This document shows positions 34,359 through 46,740 of a DNA stretch of 64,000 bases, in pieces. The notes under the pieces are model-generated. The model had not been told where the DNA came from, did no database searches, and saw only the letters and a list, made by a program, of their open reading frames with translations. The position numbers and the translations under genes were made by a program. The DNA is taken from the NCBI GenBank assembly GCA_019454045.1, contig SKCR01047771.1:94133-158132 (forward strand), written 5' to 3'. The number at the start of each line of letters is the position of its first letter. Position 1 is the first letter of the stretch. The DNA is from Zanthoxylum bungeanum. Its lineage: Eukaryota; Streptophyta; Magnoliopsida; Sapindales; Rutaceae.

Positions 34359-36756
34359 TGTTGGGGTTGGTGCTCAGAGCGCCAATTCCCGGTTGTATTT
34401 CGTTGAGAATGCTACTGTAAAACGTTGTTATTATGAATAATATAAGCAGTTTTTGTAATATAATATATCTTTTAATATGGTAAAGACGTAATGACCTTAG
34501 AATGACTAGTCATGATGCTGTTGCAAAAACGTCGCAACTGACATTGAGTTGTATCATGACAATGTCATTCTCAGACAGTTCTTAATCAAGGTTTACACTA
34601 CTTGGTCATTAGTGTAAACCCGTTGAGACCGATACATGTCGTATACTGGAATATATGATTCCAATGGTTTCTTAATGAACCATCAGTCTTGGAGACTCGT
34701 ATAGACGTGTAGGTGTTTATAGCGGAAAAACAATGAACGACTCATCGAAGATTCTTAATGGATGGTACACCAACGTCAATAAGAATCTTCTCGGGTTGAG
34801 TAGCACTTGTGATTCTTCGACTTGAGATACCACTGTGGGCATGAGACATCTTCCCCACTTAGATGGCAGTCACGTCACCGATCTATTTAGATCAGACCTC
34901 CGTCTGTTTGTTGGGTGTGGATAGATCCTCATGGTGTCCTGTTTGTATCGAGATAGGATCTGTCAGTTCTGTGTACTGAGCGTAGGTAGTCCATATGATT
35001 AGCAATCAGATAAAAACCATGGGCCCGTGGTACACTTTAGAAGTCAGTTCTAAGTGTCCTTTTAGAGATTTCTAATAGAGACGTTGACGGGATTGTCCCC
35101 ATAGAGATTTGACGTTTACATCTATATCTCTGGGATATATCCGGATACCTGTGACAGAGGAAATATACATTTTCCATGACCTCGACCTGTATGATTCCGC
35201 GAGTTTATCTGTGGTCGTCATAATTTACGGGTGGGTAAATTATAGACACGAAATTGGATTTCGTGACAGATATGCCTGAATTTAGAGAGTCTCACTAATA
35301 AAATATACTCATAGAGCAATGGGGCAACATTTATAAATAATATTGATTATTTATAGAGTCGTTTAAAGGTTAAACGAAAAATGCATGTGTTGGGACCCGA
35401 TAGTCATTTCCTAATTTTTGTGTATTTGCATTTAATGTTAGATTAATTCAAATACACATTAATTAATTGTCAAATTGAGATATTTGACTAATATCATAAA
35501 TATATATGTATTTGATATTTATTGTAAATATAATACATATATTTAATATATTTATATTTAAATAAATAATTATTTATTTAATTGTTAAATGATTAAATTA
35601 ATTAAAATATAAATATGTTAAAGTTGTGATAAATGTTGATATGACTTAAGGATTCTTTACTTGACTTTAATAAATTCATTAAAGTGTTAATGATTTTAAA
35701 AAGACAAGTTGGCAAGTTGGCTTGAATGAAATAAATTGAAAAAATAATAGTATTTTCCTTTTTGTTGAATTTGGCCAAGGCCTAAAAATGTCTAAGTGTT
35801 AGATATTTTTTCATTAACCAAAAATCTAATTCAAAACTCCATTAAAAGAAAACAAAAGAAGCTTAAGAGGAAGAAGAAGAAAGACAAAGACAAAATCAAA
35901 GATAACTTGGATTTTAGTAAATATTCCAACTTGCCATTAGAGAGAAAAATATTCCTCTTGTTGTTGGCTTCATCTTGTGATGTTCTTATATTTTCTATTC
36001 TTTATTCTTTGTGTTTTTGGAGGATGTAAGTTTGAGGATAGGTTTATGCATCTATAAAGATCATAGAATGCTTCTAAGGTGTTAATTAACATTCTTTTGA
36101 TGGTTTAAGAAACTAGTTGTCATTCTAGAGTTATTGACCCACTCTTAAGTGACCTAGAATTGTTCTATAGTTATTTCATTGTGGTGAGGCTTGATTGGTG
36201 TTGTAGAAACTTGATTGAAGTGTTGGATTTAATTAATTTGGTCTAATTTGTCCAATTTATTGAAATTGAAAAATTAGGGTTTAAGACCACTTCCAAATTT
36301 GGGGCTTTTCATTTATGTTGTATATTTGGATGTGTATATGATGCATATAAAATATTGGGTTGATTGGATTTCATCTTAATTTGAACATATAAAGTGCAAA
36401 ATGCATAATTTCCCCATCTTATGAGGCTCTCGGCCTTTGCACAATATTTAGGGATTTTATGTTTCAATTTGTATTTGATATGTTTGACATGTTAAATTCA
36501 TTTTAGAAAAGATTTACAATCAGCCAAAATTGTTTTGAACAATTTATTACTAAAATGAACAAAATGCAAAGTTTTGGGGCAATTCGGTAATTATCAAGAA
36601 ATTTGATTTCTGGTGTATTTTTTTTCAGAATTTGATAATTGGATAATTAAATAAATAAGTTTATTATTTGATCCGAGAAAAAAAATTTGAAATCGAAAAA
36701 TTTTGATTTTCCACTGTTTCGCTGCGTTACCAGATTTCCGCCACATAACCCCTTCA
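34359..36756 (+). repeat. Y2 3' LTR, complete
   Basis: It starts TGTTGGGGTTGGTGCTC and ends AACCCCTTCA at 36756, about 2.4 kb. It is homologous to the LTRs of Y1 in reverse and to solo LTR Y3. An 18-residue run (KKLKRKKKKDKDKIKDNL) can be read near 35860 in all copies. Long LTRs of this size are usual for Angela-like elements. Confidence 0.88.
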
Positions 36757-37216
36757 AAGTTTCCAAGACGCACATCTCATGTCGACATGTCCATGATTCT
36801 TCATAACTGATGCGATCCACCATAGGTGATCGACTTTGGCCAAAGATTTAAGAATCGTGACTTTATTCACATTGATACCTAAACCCATTATGGTACACAT
36901 ATGGGCCGACAGATCATATCTTGATTCACACTTAATTACTGAGTGCATCGGTCCACACCCAACGAACATCTAGAGGCCAGACCATGAAAGGTTTCTGACA
37001 TACATGGCATTTAAGTGTGGAGGATCTCACACAAAATCAATGATATCCTATAGTCAAAGGATTACATATGCTACTCGACTCGAGGAGATTCCTATTGACG
37101 GTGGTGTGTACTTCCAACTATTAGGAATCACTTGTGAGTCATTCAGTATTCGCTCCAATGAATACCCACATGTCTATACAAGTTTCCAAAACTCATGGTA
37201 CATCGCGTTAAACCCA
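36757..37216 (-). repeat. Z 3' LTR remnant
   Basis: 36932-37215 is almost identical to 42347-42630 in the 5' LTR. The first 175 bp resemble the neighbouring LTR region (CCGACAGATCATATCTTGAT parallels a segment in the Y LTRs). The junction with RT text at about 37216 shares a few bases (AAACC), suggesting microhomology-mediated deletion. Confidence 0.78.
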
Positions 37217-39240
37217 CTAACTTTCTTATAAACACATGGTTCTTCCTCATTTTTGATGAATCCAGATAATCTAATTATCTCATCAAAATGACGATTCCAG
37301 CTTCGGGATGTCTGTTTAAGTCTCTAATTAGACTTTTGGAGCTTACAAACCAAGTTTTAAGTCTCACTGAATACGAAACCCTCTGGTTGTTCCATATAGA
37401 TATCATCCTCAAGGAATCCATTTAGGAAAGCGGTTTTCACATCCATCTACCATATCTCATAGTCGTGATATGCAGCAATGGCTAAAAGAATCCTAATGGA
37501 TATAAGCATGGCTACTAGTGAAAAAGTTTCCTCATAGTCAATCCCAGGACATTGAGTGTAACATTTCGCTACCAGTCAGGCCTTAAAGATTTCCACTTTT
37601 CCATCGGGCCCTCGCTTCCTTTTGTAAACCCATTTACAACCAATAGGTTTAAATCCTTCAGGAAGTTCAACTAAGTCCCAGACTTGATTGGCATGCATTG
37701 AATCCATTTCGGATTTCATGGCTTCTTGCCATTTTCCCGAATCGATATCCAATATCGTTTCCTTATACGTAGTCGGATCTGTTTCCTCCAATATGAGAAC
37801 ATCAAGGCTTACATCAGATGTTAAAAATAATCTTTCAGGAGGCTTTGATATTCTATTCGACTTACGTAGAACCTGTGTTGTAGATCCTTTACCTAGTTAG
37901 ATCTCTGGTTCCATCTCAGGTTCCTTAATGTTGGGATCAAACTTATCAAGTTAAATCTCTCTACAATTCCCATTTTCTCTCAAAAATTTCTTTTCAAGAA
38001 AAGTTGCAAAGCGAACAACAAATACATTTCATTGTTCGGAATCGTAGAATTGATATCCCATGGAATTATAAGGATATCCAACAAACCTACATTTACCCCA
38101 TGGGTGCTAGTTTATCCCGCTGCGCAATTCTAACCTATGCAGGACAACCCCAAATCTTTAAATGCTTAAGACTTGGATTTCTACCGAACCATATCTGATA
38201 GAGGGTCGTAGAAACATCTTTCGATGAAATCCTATTAAGTATGTAGGTAGCAGTTTGTAAAGCGTAACCCCAAAGGTAATAAGGAAGATCTGTATAGCTC
38301 ATCATGGATCGCACCATATCCAATAAAGTACGATTTATACGCTCAGACACTCCATTGTGTTGAGGTGTTCCTGGTGGGCTATATTGGGCGAGAATTCCAT
38401 TCTCCCTTAAATAATTTCTGAATTTTTCACTCATGTATTCACCACCTCGATCTGATCTAAGGCACTTGATGAATTTACTGGTTTGTTTTTCTACCTCGTT
38501 TCAGAATATTTTGAACTTGTCAAATGTTTCTATATCTATACTTGTCATCTGTGAAAGTCACAAAGTATGTTGAACCATCATGAGTGGCATGATTTAATGG
38601 ACCACACACATCGCTGTGTATTAGTTCCAATAAATCTCCAGCACGGTGTCCAACACCTTGAAATGGGGCCTTTGTCATCTTTCCTTGGATACATGACTCA
38701 CAAATCGGATAAGGATATAAGGTAAGATTTTCAATCAAACTATCATTTACCAATTTGGATAAACGTCTAACACATATGTGGCCCAATCTCATATGCCATA
38801 ATTCAGTATTATTTAGTTCAGACTTCCTATTTGTATTTTTCTCTATATTAAAGACATCTCAACATGTTTCCAAAACATAATGACCGTTTGATAAAGAACA
38901 TTCACATTTCAATAAATTATCTTTATCATACAAACATAAAGTTTCATCCTTAATGTTTATTTTATATCACTCTTTATCTAATATTGGCAGCAATATTATT
39001 TTTCTGATAAGTGAGGGAACGTATAACAGTCATGCAAATCTAATTTACATCCTTTGGGAGATCTAGAACAACAGTTCCTATGGCCTTGACATCCAATGTC
39101 TCGCCATTGCCAACTCTAAGTTGGATCTCCCATTTATTCAGCCTTCTTTTAACCCTCATTTCCTGCAGGGAATTGCAAATATGAGTGGGACCGCCAGTGT
39201 CTAACACTCATCCACTATTTGCATCTAGGCTAATTAGATG
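37217..39240 (-). pseudogene. Z pol fragment: protease, integrase, RT
   Basis: RT text lies at 37217-37800 (KWVYKRKRGPDGKVEIFKA, VKTAFLNGFLEDDIYMEQPEGF, CVYKKV), integrase at 38135-38520 (EYSPPGTPQHNGVSE-like, then RTLLDMVRSMMSYTDLPYYL) and GAG-pre-integrase at 38520-38792 (MRLGHICVRRLSKLV, CESCIQGKMTKAPFQGVGH). The protease zone 38800-39240 is riddled with stops. Unlike Y1 and Y2, the codon after IYME is a normal Gln (CAA). The RT palm YVDD segment and RNase H are deleted. Confidence 0.83.
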
Positions 39241-40085
39241 TCAATAATTGGAAAAATACAAAACGTACCTGAGGGTCCTGCTTTAAGCTCTGGACAGTCC
39301 TTCTTCCAGTGTCCAGACTTCTTGCATTGTAGACATTGATTACGAGCTATTTTAGGTTTTGCGCCTTTGCGCTTCTTGGAGTTTTTCTTTGATATTTTCT
39401 TCTTCCCCATCTTGATTTTCTTTGACTTCCCAGAAGTCTTTGAAGAGCCAGCTCCACCATGGAGATATAGTGTGGGATTGCCTTTCTTCAAATCTTGCTC
39501 CGTCGTGCGTAGCATGTTATGAAGTTCTTCGTATATGGCTTGCATCGAATGCATATGGAAATTCAATACAAAGCCAGCATAAGAACCAGACAAAGAAGAC
39601 AGAATCAAATTACGGCCCAGCCGTTCATCAAACACAATGCCATGTCGTTCCAGATATCGAATTTGGTCTATCATGTTCAAAACATGAGTGATGACAGCTC
39701 ATCCCTCCTTGAGTTAAGCACAGAACAATTTCTTAGACCTTCGATAAAGTTTCATCTCTTGATTTACCTCGAACAACTCCTTGAGTGTTCGCATGATGTT
39801 CCAAGCATCCGGTACTTCAATGTACTGTCTCAGCAAATCTGGAACCATCGATCCCAAGATGTAGGATTTCACCTTCAGGTTATCATCTTTCTATCTATCA
39901 AAAGTATCTTGCTCTTCTGGAGTGGAGTCAGGATCGATATCAACAGGCAGTGGATTGATCGTGACATAAGTCAACTTTTCATATTCCAAGACAATGCGCA
40001 TGTTCATTTTCCATTCGAAATAGTTATCGGCTCCTTTTAGCTTATTGGAATCCAAAAGTTTCATAAATGGATTAGTGGCAGCCAT
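39241..40085 (-). pseudogene. Z gag
   Basis: The ATG at 40085 starts MAATNPFMKLLDSNKLKGAD. A stop at 39891 and others near 39700 split it. The 39234-39680 part is open and holds HVLNMIDQIRYLERHGI, a Lys-rich tract and the zinc knuckle CLQCKKSGHWKKDC with all four ligands. Confidence 0.85.
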
Positions 40086-40805
40086 CTACAAGACAATATC
40101 TTAGAGTAGTAGGAGAACATTTTTCATTTCAAAAGTGATAACACTAATTGATTATGGAATTTTAAATCTATTAGTGCCATCCCACTACTTTACGTAATTC
40201 TGTAATCTCCCTTAACGGAAAAATAGAAATTTGATTATCAAAATTTCATAGCGGGAAGTGGATCCCATGACATTTACTCCAGCCTCACACTAATGACGAT
40301 ATTGGAATTTGTAAACTCATTAGGTGGACCTTAAAGGTCAATCACTTCATGTGACTCCTGGTTTGGTCCTGAACCGTTTCTTATTCTCACACTAATGACG
40401 ATATTGGATTAAGACATGTTCTAGGTGTATACTTGTCAATGTGCACTAATGAGCTTCGTATGTACACCCTCACACTAATGACGATATTGGATGACTACGT
40501 TAACTCATCACGTTACATCTAATATTTTACCGGAGCAACCTAAGTTCTGAGCACTTATACCCTCACACTAATGAAGATATTGGATATAAGTAGTAAGAAC
40601 TCATTCATCTCCGTATTGACAAGATGGACCATCCAATAATGCTCCAACTTTATTAATATTATTACTTAAGAGTAATCACCTAATCACGAGAGATTTATGA
40701 CAATCAAGTCATTAACTTAATTAGGTCAAATTTTTAATTTAAAACATGCAATATATATCTAATATGTCTTATGTATAATTAAATTAAAATTGATATGGCA
40801 TAGAT
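40086..40805 (-). other. Z 5' leader with repeated motif
   Basis: About 720 nt of leader. No clear primer-binding site is visible at its end, so the junction with the LTR is approximate or rearranged. A GC-rich patch (GTCGCGCGCGCGGAC, about 40830) marks the LTR side. Confidence 0.55.
40283..40583. repeat. Four copies of CACACTAATGACGATATTGG in the Z leader
   Basis: Copies lie at 40283-40305, 40385-40407, 40468-40490 and 40561-40583 (the last has one change), 83-102 bp apart, each preceded by CT. The first and last align with the two leader motifs of Y1 and Y2; the middle two are extra. Confidence 0.9.
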
Positions 40806-42907
40806 TCAAAATATGCGGTGGGCGTGAAGGGCGTCGCGCGCGCGGACTGTAGCGCCCAGGTGCTGCTATATTTTTTTTATTTGTTCATTGTTTCTTTTGA
40901 AAGCACAGCTCTCTGGAATTTCCAGAGAGCTGATGCTATTATGGTCTATTACCCTAATAGCTTTCGGTCTTACCTAAACACTTCAAAAAACACCCAAAAT
41001 TAATTTTTAATTTTAAAAATAACATTAACACATGTTATAGAATAAAAATCAAGTTTTTCAAAATATCAAATATTTTTCCAAAAACATAAATTTATTGTAA
41101 ATACGCATTTGCGTAAATTTTGAATCCAATACACAAACCATTTTAGAATCCCAATTAGAAATGTCTCATGAACAATTCTAGTCCACCTAAAGGTGGTCAA
41201 GTGAATATAGAATGGTAGCCATAGCTCTAAGCTTTAATCTAGAGTTCCAAACTCTAATTAATTGTTTCATGTCCAACATGAACATCTTTGACCTAATTAC
41301 AAGCATGTTGTATTTATACTTCTAAAGTATCCTAACACAATTGATTAGCCTTATTCAACATTAAGTTATGTGATCATGCATCTAATACACAAATAAACAT
41401 AGCTTAGGAGAAGATCAAACATTACCTAGTAAGCTTGATGTAAGATCCAATCTACTTCTCCTTTGTTGAAATTGTTGGAGAACCTCCAAGGTGTGCAAGC
41501 TTGAGTCCAAGATCCATCTTGTTTCCAATGCTTCCAAGCTTCACTTCAAGATCCAATCTTGATTTCTCCTAGATGAAATGTTGTAGAGACCTCACAAGCT
41601 TCTCTAAACACTTCTATAACTTAGGCTAATCTCTCAAGAATTTGCTTATGCTTGTATTTGAACTTGTAATTAAAACCTTCCTAAAGCTTGCTATTTATAG
41701 CAAAACTTAGGCAATTTTTAATTAATAAAAGTTGTAATCAACTTTTAAGTGGGCTTAATCTAATTTGTCCAAATATGTATAATTAGGTGTGACTAATCTC
41801 CATTGTCTCCCACTTAGATTTAATCCAATTAAATCAAGCCAATGATTAGGAAATGGATTAGTTAAATGTTTTCCATCTTGATTTAATCCAATTAAATCAA
41901 GCCAAAACCACCTATTATTACATACTTACAATTACCATAATATCCTCAAATGGTAGAGATAATTATGATTTTACAATTAAGCCCTTGTGTAATTATTGAA
42001 TTAATCCAATTAATCCAATTAGATCAAAGTAAATAATCAATGTTATCCAATAACACTTGATTATCTTAGTTGATAATTATAATATCGAATATTATCTTTT
42101 ATCAAAATTAATCGGCAACCCAAGTGCTCAAAGAATACACTTCATATTGGGACTCTCTAAGTTCAGACACATTCGTCATATAAGCCTAGTTAATATGTAC
42201 GCAAATCGGCCACCTCCGAATTTGCGAAGAACATGAACGACCTTTCTGAACTATACAAGTCGAGGTCATCACATATGTTTAACAATCCCTCCGTTGTAGG
42301 CTATCCGAGTTGTGCTTAGGAAATATAAAATACATCGTTAAGTTGATTACTGAGTGCATCGGTCCACACCCAACGAACATCTAGAGGCCAGACCATGAAA
42401 GGTTTCTGACATACATGGCATTTAAGTGTGGAGGATCTCACACAAAATCAATGATATCCTATAGTCAAAGGATTACATATGGTACTCGACTCGAGGAGAT
42501 TCCTATTGACGGTGGTGTGTACTTCCAACTATTAGGAATCACATGTGAGTCATTCAGTATTCGCTCAACGAATACCCACATGTCTATACGAATTTCCAAA
42601 ACTCATGGTACATCGCGTTAAACCATTGGAACTCCAATTCCAATATACGACATGTGCTAGTCTTCTAGTTTATAGAAATTCGATCGTATTCCAAAACCAA
42701 CGACTAGGAATATTTACTTTAAGAATAGTTTACACCTAGTGTCAAAACTATTCTAAGGTCGATGTCATTCTTAGAATATCTATACATCATTTTAATACGC
42801 ATAATGACAATATCATTTATAAGGTATGAAATGAAAAATGTAGTTATTTTATTAATAAATAATAAAATATACAAATCGGATTGGCACTCCAAGCACCAAC
42901 TCCATCA
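40806..42907 (-). repeat. Z 5' LTR (inner boundary approximate)
   Basis: On the minus strand it begins TGATGGAGTTGGTGCTTGG at 42907, parallel to TGTTGGGGTTGGTGCTC of the Y LTRs. The stretch 42347-42630 recurs in the 3' remnant. About 2.1 kb. No gene inside. Confidence 0.7.
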
Positions 42908-44652
42908 GCTTCAAGGTTAGTGATCCCAGTTAAGCGTGACCCATTGACCATGGAAAGCTTCGTATTCAATGTCGATGGACAAAACGTGGTCTTGACTTTG
43001 GCCAACAAACCACAACTTGGACAAGACACCGATATGTAACAAAGCTCTCGTGATTCAAACACATCTTCGACGGACAAATGCCTTGACTTTGGCCAACAAG
43101 CCAATGCCAGTCTGAGATCTTGAGTAAGAATCACTCAATGGAAGGAAAAACGCTTAATATTTGTGAGGGTTTTTCGCATGCAAATTGGCAACCAATTTAT
43201 TATCTTTGTTAAGGTCTCATCATCATACACCCTTAAGCATGCATTCTAAACACATAATAAAGCGCATATGAATAAAATAATAATGATATGCGGATGGATA
43301 CTTTACACAATGATCCTATATCAAATCTCTCCATTTACTCTCTCCCGCTAGCACAAATATTTCTTCTACCCATTACACTACACTTCTAAAGAAACCTCAT
43401 TTACATTGAGGGGAATAGGTGAGAAGAGAATACAAAGAATAAGGAGGTAATAAGGCTGGACACGCAGGTCCAATTAATAAATCAAATTTATTACAACAAA
43501 TTCTAAAATTGTCTCACCCATCTAATATCCATATGATATACATTATTCATGCATCGCAACCATGTATTCACACAAGCATGTTATCAATCAATCTAATCAA
43601 ATTAATTAATCTGATAATTAGTGATCATCCAATGTTCAAACAACGATTTGATTTTGCGAGAGTCAAACTCGTTTTGCGAATAAGTACTCAAAGTACGAAT
43701 TCTTGAATTAAATTAAACTACAAAATTAAATCCAATTCAATTTGTATTTAATACTAATTCACTATTTAATTCCAAATTAAATATTACACTTTATTAACGA
43801 ACCTTTACGACTTAAATTCCAATTTAATCGTTACGGGTCTCAAAGCCCGATTAATATCCAATATTAATTTAATTAAAGTCCAATGGGCTTTTAATTAATT
43901 TCTTTAAGGCGTGGACTTTTGGTCAACTTGGGTCGAACTCAATAACCAAAGTCCAATCCGGGAGTTACCCCATAAGCCCAGAAATCAATTTAGGCCCATT
44001 AGGCCCAATTAAACCTAAAGGTCCATTAGTCGCATTTGGGCTTTATGGAAGCGGTTTTGGGCCCAATTGGATCCAACCAATTTAGCCTAAACCCAACTTA
44101 GTACAACCAAGCCCAATAAGCCCATTTACAACTTTAAAAGTCCAATTTCCAAAATTAGGCCCATTTCGATTAAATTACAAAATCCAATTTTACAATTTAA
44201 TTACCTAAAGTGTATAACACAATTAATCACCCAAATCAATATTTCTAAAACATCAATTAGCCTAATTAATCATGCTTATCAACAACAAAACATGTCCAAC
44301 ACATTTCATCAAAAATCAAACCCAAACATGCTCAATGACTCTCGGCAATGGAGGGATTTTTCAAATCAATTCCGAATTCAATCCAATCAAATTCTAAATC
44401 AACATTTCCCGAATGATTTTAAGTCATCCAATGAATCAAAATCAAAAAATCACCAAGATCACATTTAGGGCACCATTCGGCCATGCCAAAATTTTGGGGA
44501 AAAAATGTTCCAACACAATTTCAACAAATTGATCCAATCAATCTTCAATTAAAACATATTTAAGCATACTAATTCATCCAATTTCATTAAAACATGCTCA
44601 AATACAATTTACCCAAATTTTAAGCCATAATCAAATTTCATGCTTTTCAATC
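42908..44652 (-). other. X2 internal region, non-coding
   Basis: Following the primer-binding site on the minus strand, 1.7 kb shows no gag or pol motif. It contains a GTTGGCCAAAGTCAAG pair (about 42990 and 43085) and a 96-codon open frame at 42844-43134 with no recognised domain that runs into the Z LTR. It could be a long leader of an X element cut by Z, or the core of a non-autonomous element. Confidence 0.45.
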
Positions 44653-44664
44653 GCTCTGATACCA
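44653..44664 (-). promoter_or_regulatory. X2 primer-binding site (initiator tRNA-Met)
   Basis: The minus strand reads TGGTATCAGAGC one base after the LTR end ...CCAACA. This fixes the orientation and the LTR boundary. Confidence 0.92.
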
Positions 44665-44665
44665 T

Positions 44666-46739
44666 TGTTGGAGTTTCTACGGCCCCAATGATCGATTATA
44701 AAGCAAGAAATACATGTGAATACATACGAGCGAGTTGTGGAATACTCACATCGATCGGTTGAGCGACGCGAGAGGTAACAAAAATTCTTTTCTGCCTCTG
44801 TCATGCTCGGCAAACTCACTGCAGTGGCTGAAATTTGGTCTCCAAAATTCTGCCATGGATCATCTTCATCAAGCTCCAAGCTTCGTCAAACGATTCCAAG
44901 CTCATGGGTAGACTTCCCTATCACCTTTGCATGACTTCGTAATGTGCTAGCACTCCCGATTTTGCCACAAAATCGCGACTCTAAGCTTCCCTATGGCTCT
45001 CGGCAGTGAGCCAAAACCAGTGAAGAGAAACAGCCCCAAGGGCGTGTGAAGAGAGAAGAGAAGAAGTGAGAGAGTGATGATTTTGGTTGATGGCAAAAGT
45101 GTATCTAATACACTAATGTGAATTTCAAATTCATTTACAATGAATTTGGCTTTCAAAAAGTCAAGCAATTAAAGCCAATCAACCTCCATCAACTCACATC
45201 ACTCATGAATAGTGACTTGCGTCAATCACTCAAAGTGAAAGACATCCATCACTTAATTGACGAATGATGTGACGCTAGACGCGACTAGCGAATTGACGCT
45301 TGATTTGACTTGCGTGCCGCACTCGAATTCGAAATGCGAATGCGCTCGCAAATAATCCCAGGCTCGGGTTCGCTAATTCCAAATTAACGAATTTTCTGTT
45401 GCGACGTAATTGAATCTAATTTAATTAAATAATCATGCCTAGCATAATTACTATTCACGTCGCTAACGAATCAATTTTAAATTAATCCGTTCGCCCGAAT
45501 TAAAATCTAATTTTAATTCCGCGTCGAAATCCAATTTCGTTTAATATATCGAATATATTAATATAACGATTAATTCCAAATTAATCGTTATCTCTCTTTT
45601 AATGATATTTTATCCCAGATAAAATATCTCCGTAATTAATCCCAGATTAATTTTCTCTCTCTTCTAATTAATCCCAGATTAATTTAGAGTGCGAGTCATA
45701 CGTCATCGGTGAATCTTCGGGAAGTGACCCATGAGATCCCCGGATATGTTGGCAGTAAATACGGTCGTTGGACTATCCGAACACGTAAGTACCTAGTACT
45801 ACGTTTGTACCGATTTACAAGACAAGGTTGGCCTCCAGCAAAGCGACATGCCTACCCAATTCTCCAGAAATATCCTTACATGAATAAGGATCTATATCAG
45901 GCGTAGTTTACGTAGTATTGCGTATTTCGATCCAGTATCGGATGATCACATGCAAGGCCTGGGGCTGGTACAGTGTCTGCCCCGTATGAAGCATATATCG
46001 GATGACGAGAAACTAGTCTCTTTATTATCGGATAATCATGACCAAGTCATATTATCCCGACGGTTGCAACCTTTTAGAGAACCAGTTCTGTATCCCTACG
46101 CGATCATCATCTCCATATGACTGGAGTGATACTTCCATCTTGACATCACACCCAACACACTATGATTCTCAATATACCCAGCAGAGGCGTACACAGAACA
46201 TGTTAAAGCCCTGGACAACCACAACCAAAGTATATTGATTGTTGCAAGTATTAGCGGTGCAAGTCTCAGGTTAAGACCAAATACACATACCCTGATTTCG
46301 GACTTCCATAGACACATAGTCATACTACCAATGGAATTCCGAGGGGGTCTATCCAGAGCGAAGCTGTTTCCCGTACCATCGGTAAAACACAACCTCATAT
46401 TACACTTGCATGAGTATCCTATACCCAAATATATGAGAACTATGTCGTTGTGCCCTCACAACGCGCACAAGTGTAATACTAGTCTTTTACGTATTTATCG
46501 ATGTACAATCTCGATAATACTCTGACTAGGGATATTTAATGATTTATCCTTCGTGGATTGATACTGTCTCATATCATTCTCAATCCAGGAACAAATCATA
46601 AGGACCTCCTATCATTTATACATCTTGGTGATCTAATCACAAATGATAAGAGAGCAATCTCCTTTGTCACATAGTTAATTTGTACAACAACACCATGATC
46701 TATACAAATAGTGACGCTATGGGTCATAATTATCCAACA
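44666..46739 (-). repeat. X2 5' LTR
   Basis: Minus strand from TGTTGGATAATTATGACCC (46739) to GTAGAAACTCCAACA (44666), 2074 bp with TGT...ACA ends. It shares long stretches with X1 (same orientation) and X3 (reverse), including the AATTAATCCCAGATTAATT repeats near 45600-45690. Spurious small frames occur but no gene. Confidence 0.87.
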
Positions 46740-46740
46740 A

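Larger units (their letters stand above)
29689..36756 (+). mobile_element. Y2: degenerate Angela/BARE-like copia element, 5' LTR missing
   Basis: It is homologous to Y1 in inverted orientation: leader from 29689, gag from 30397, pol to 34330, polypurine tract and a full 3' LTR (34359-36756). The 5' LTR and primer-binding site are lost at the X3 junction. Pol keeps nearly one continuous frame broken by nonsense codons, several of them CAG, CAA or CGA changed to TAG, TAA or TGA, which fits decay by cytosine deamination. Confidence 0.88.
36757..42907 (-). mobile_element. Z: Angela-like copia element with deleted 3' end
   Basis: On the minus strand: 5' LTR (about 40806-42907), leader with repeated motif, gag (from 40085), protease, integrase, RT to about 37217, and then directly a piece of LTR (36757-37216). 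RNase H, the polypurine tract and the start of the 3' LTR are missing, so a deletion joined RT to LTR. The proteins are related to Y1 and Y2 but clearly diverged (MAATNPFMKLLDSNKLKGAD at the gag start). Confidence 0.83.

Noticed and set aside
35796..36029. Lys-rich 77-codon frame, also present at 13930 and 27450 on the minus strand
   Set aside because: It is a fixed part of the Y-family LTR. Copies differ by frameshifts, so there is no sign of coding selection.
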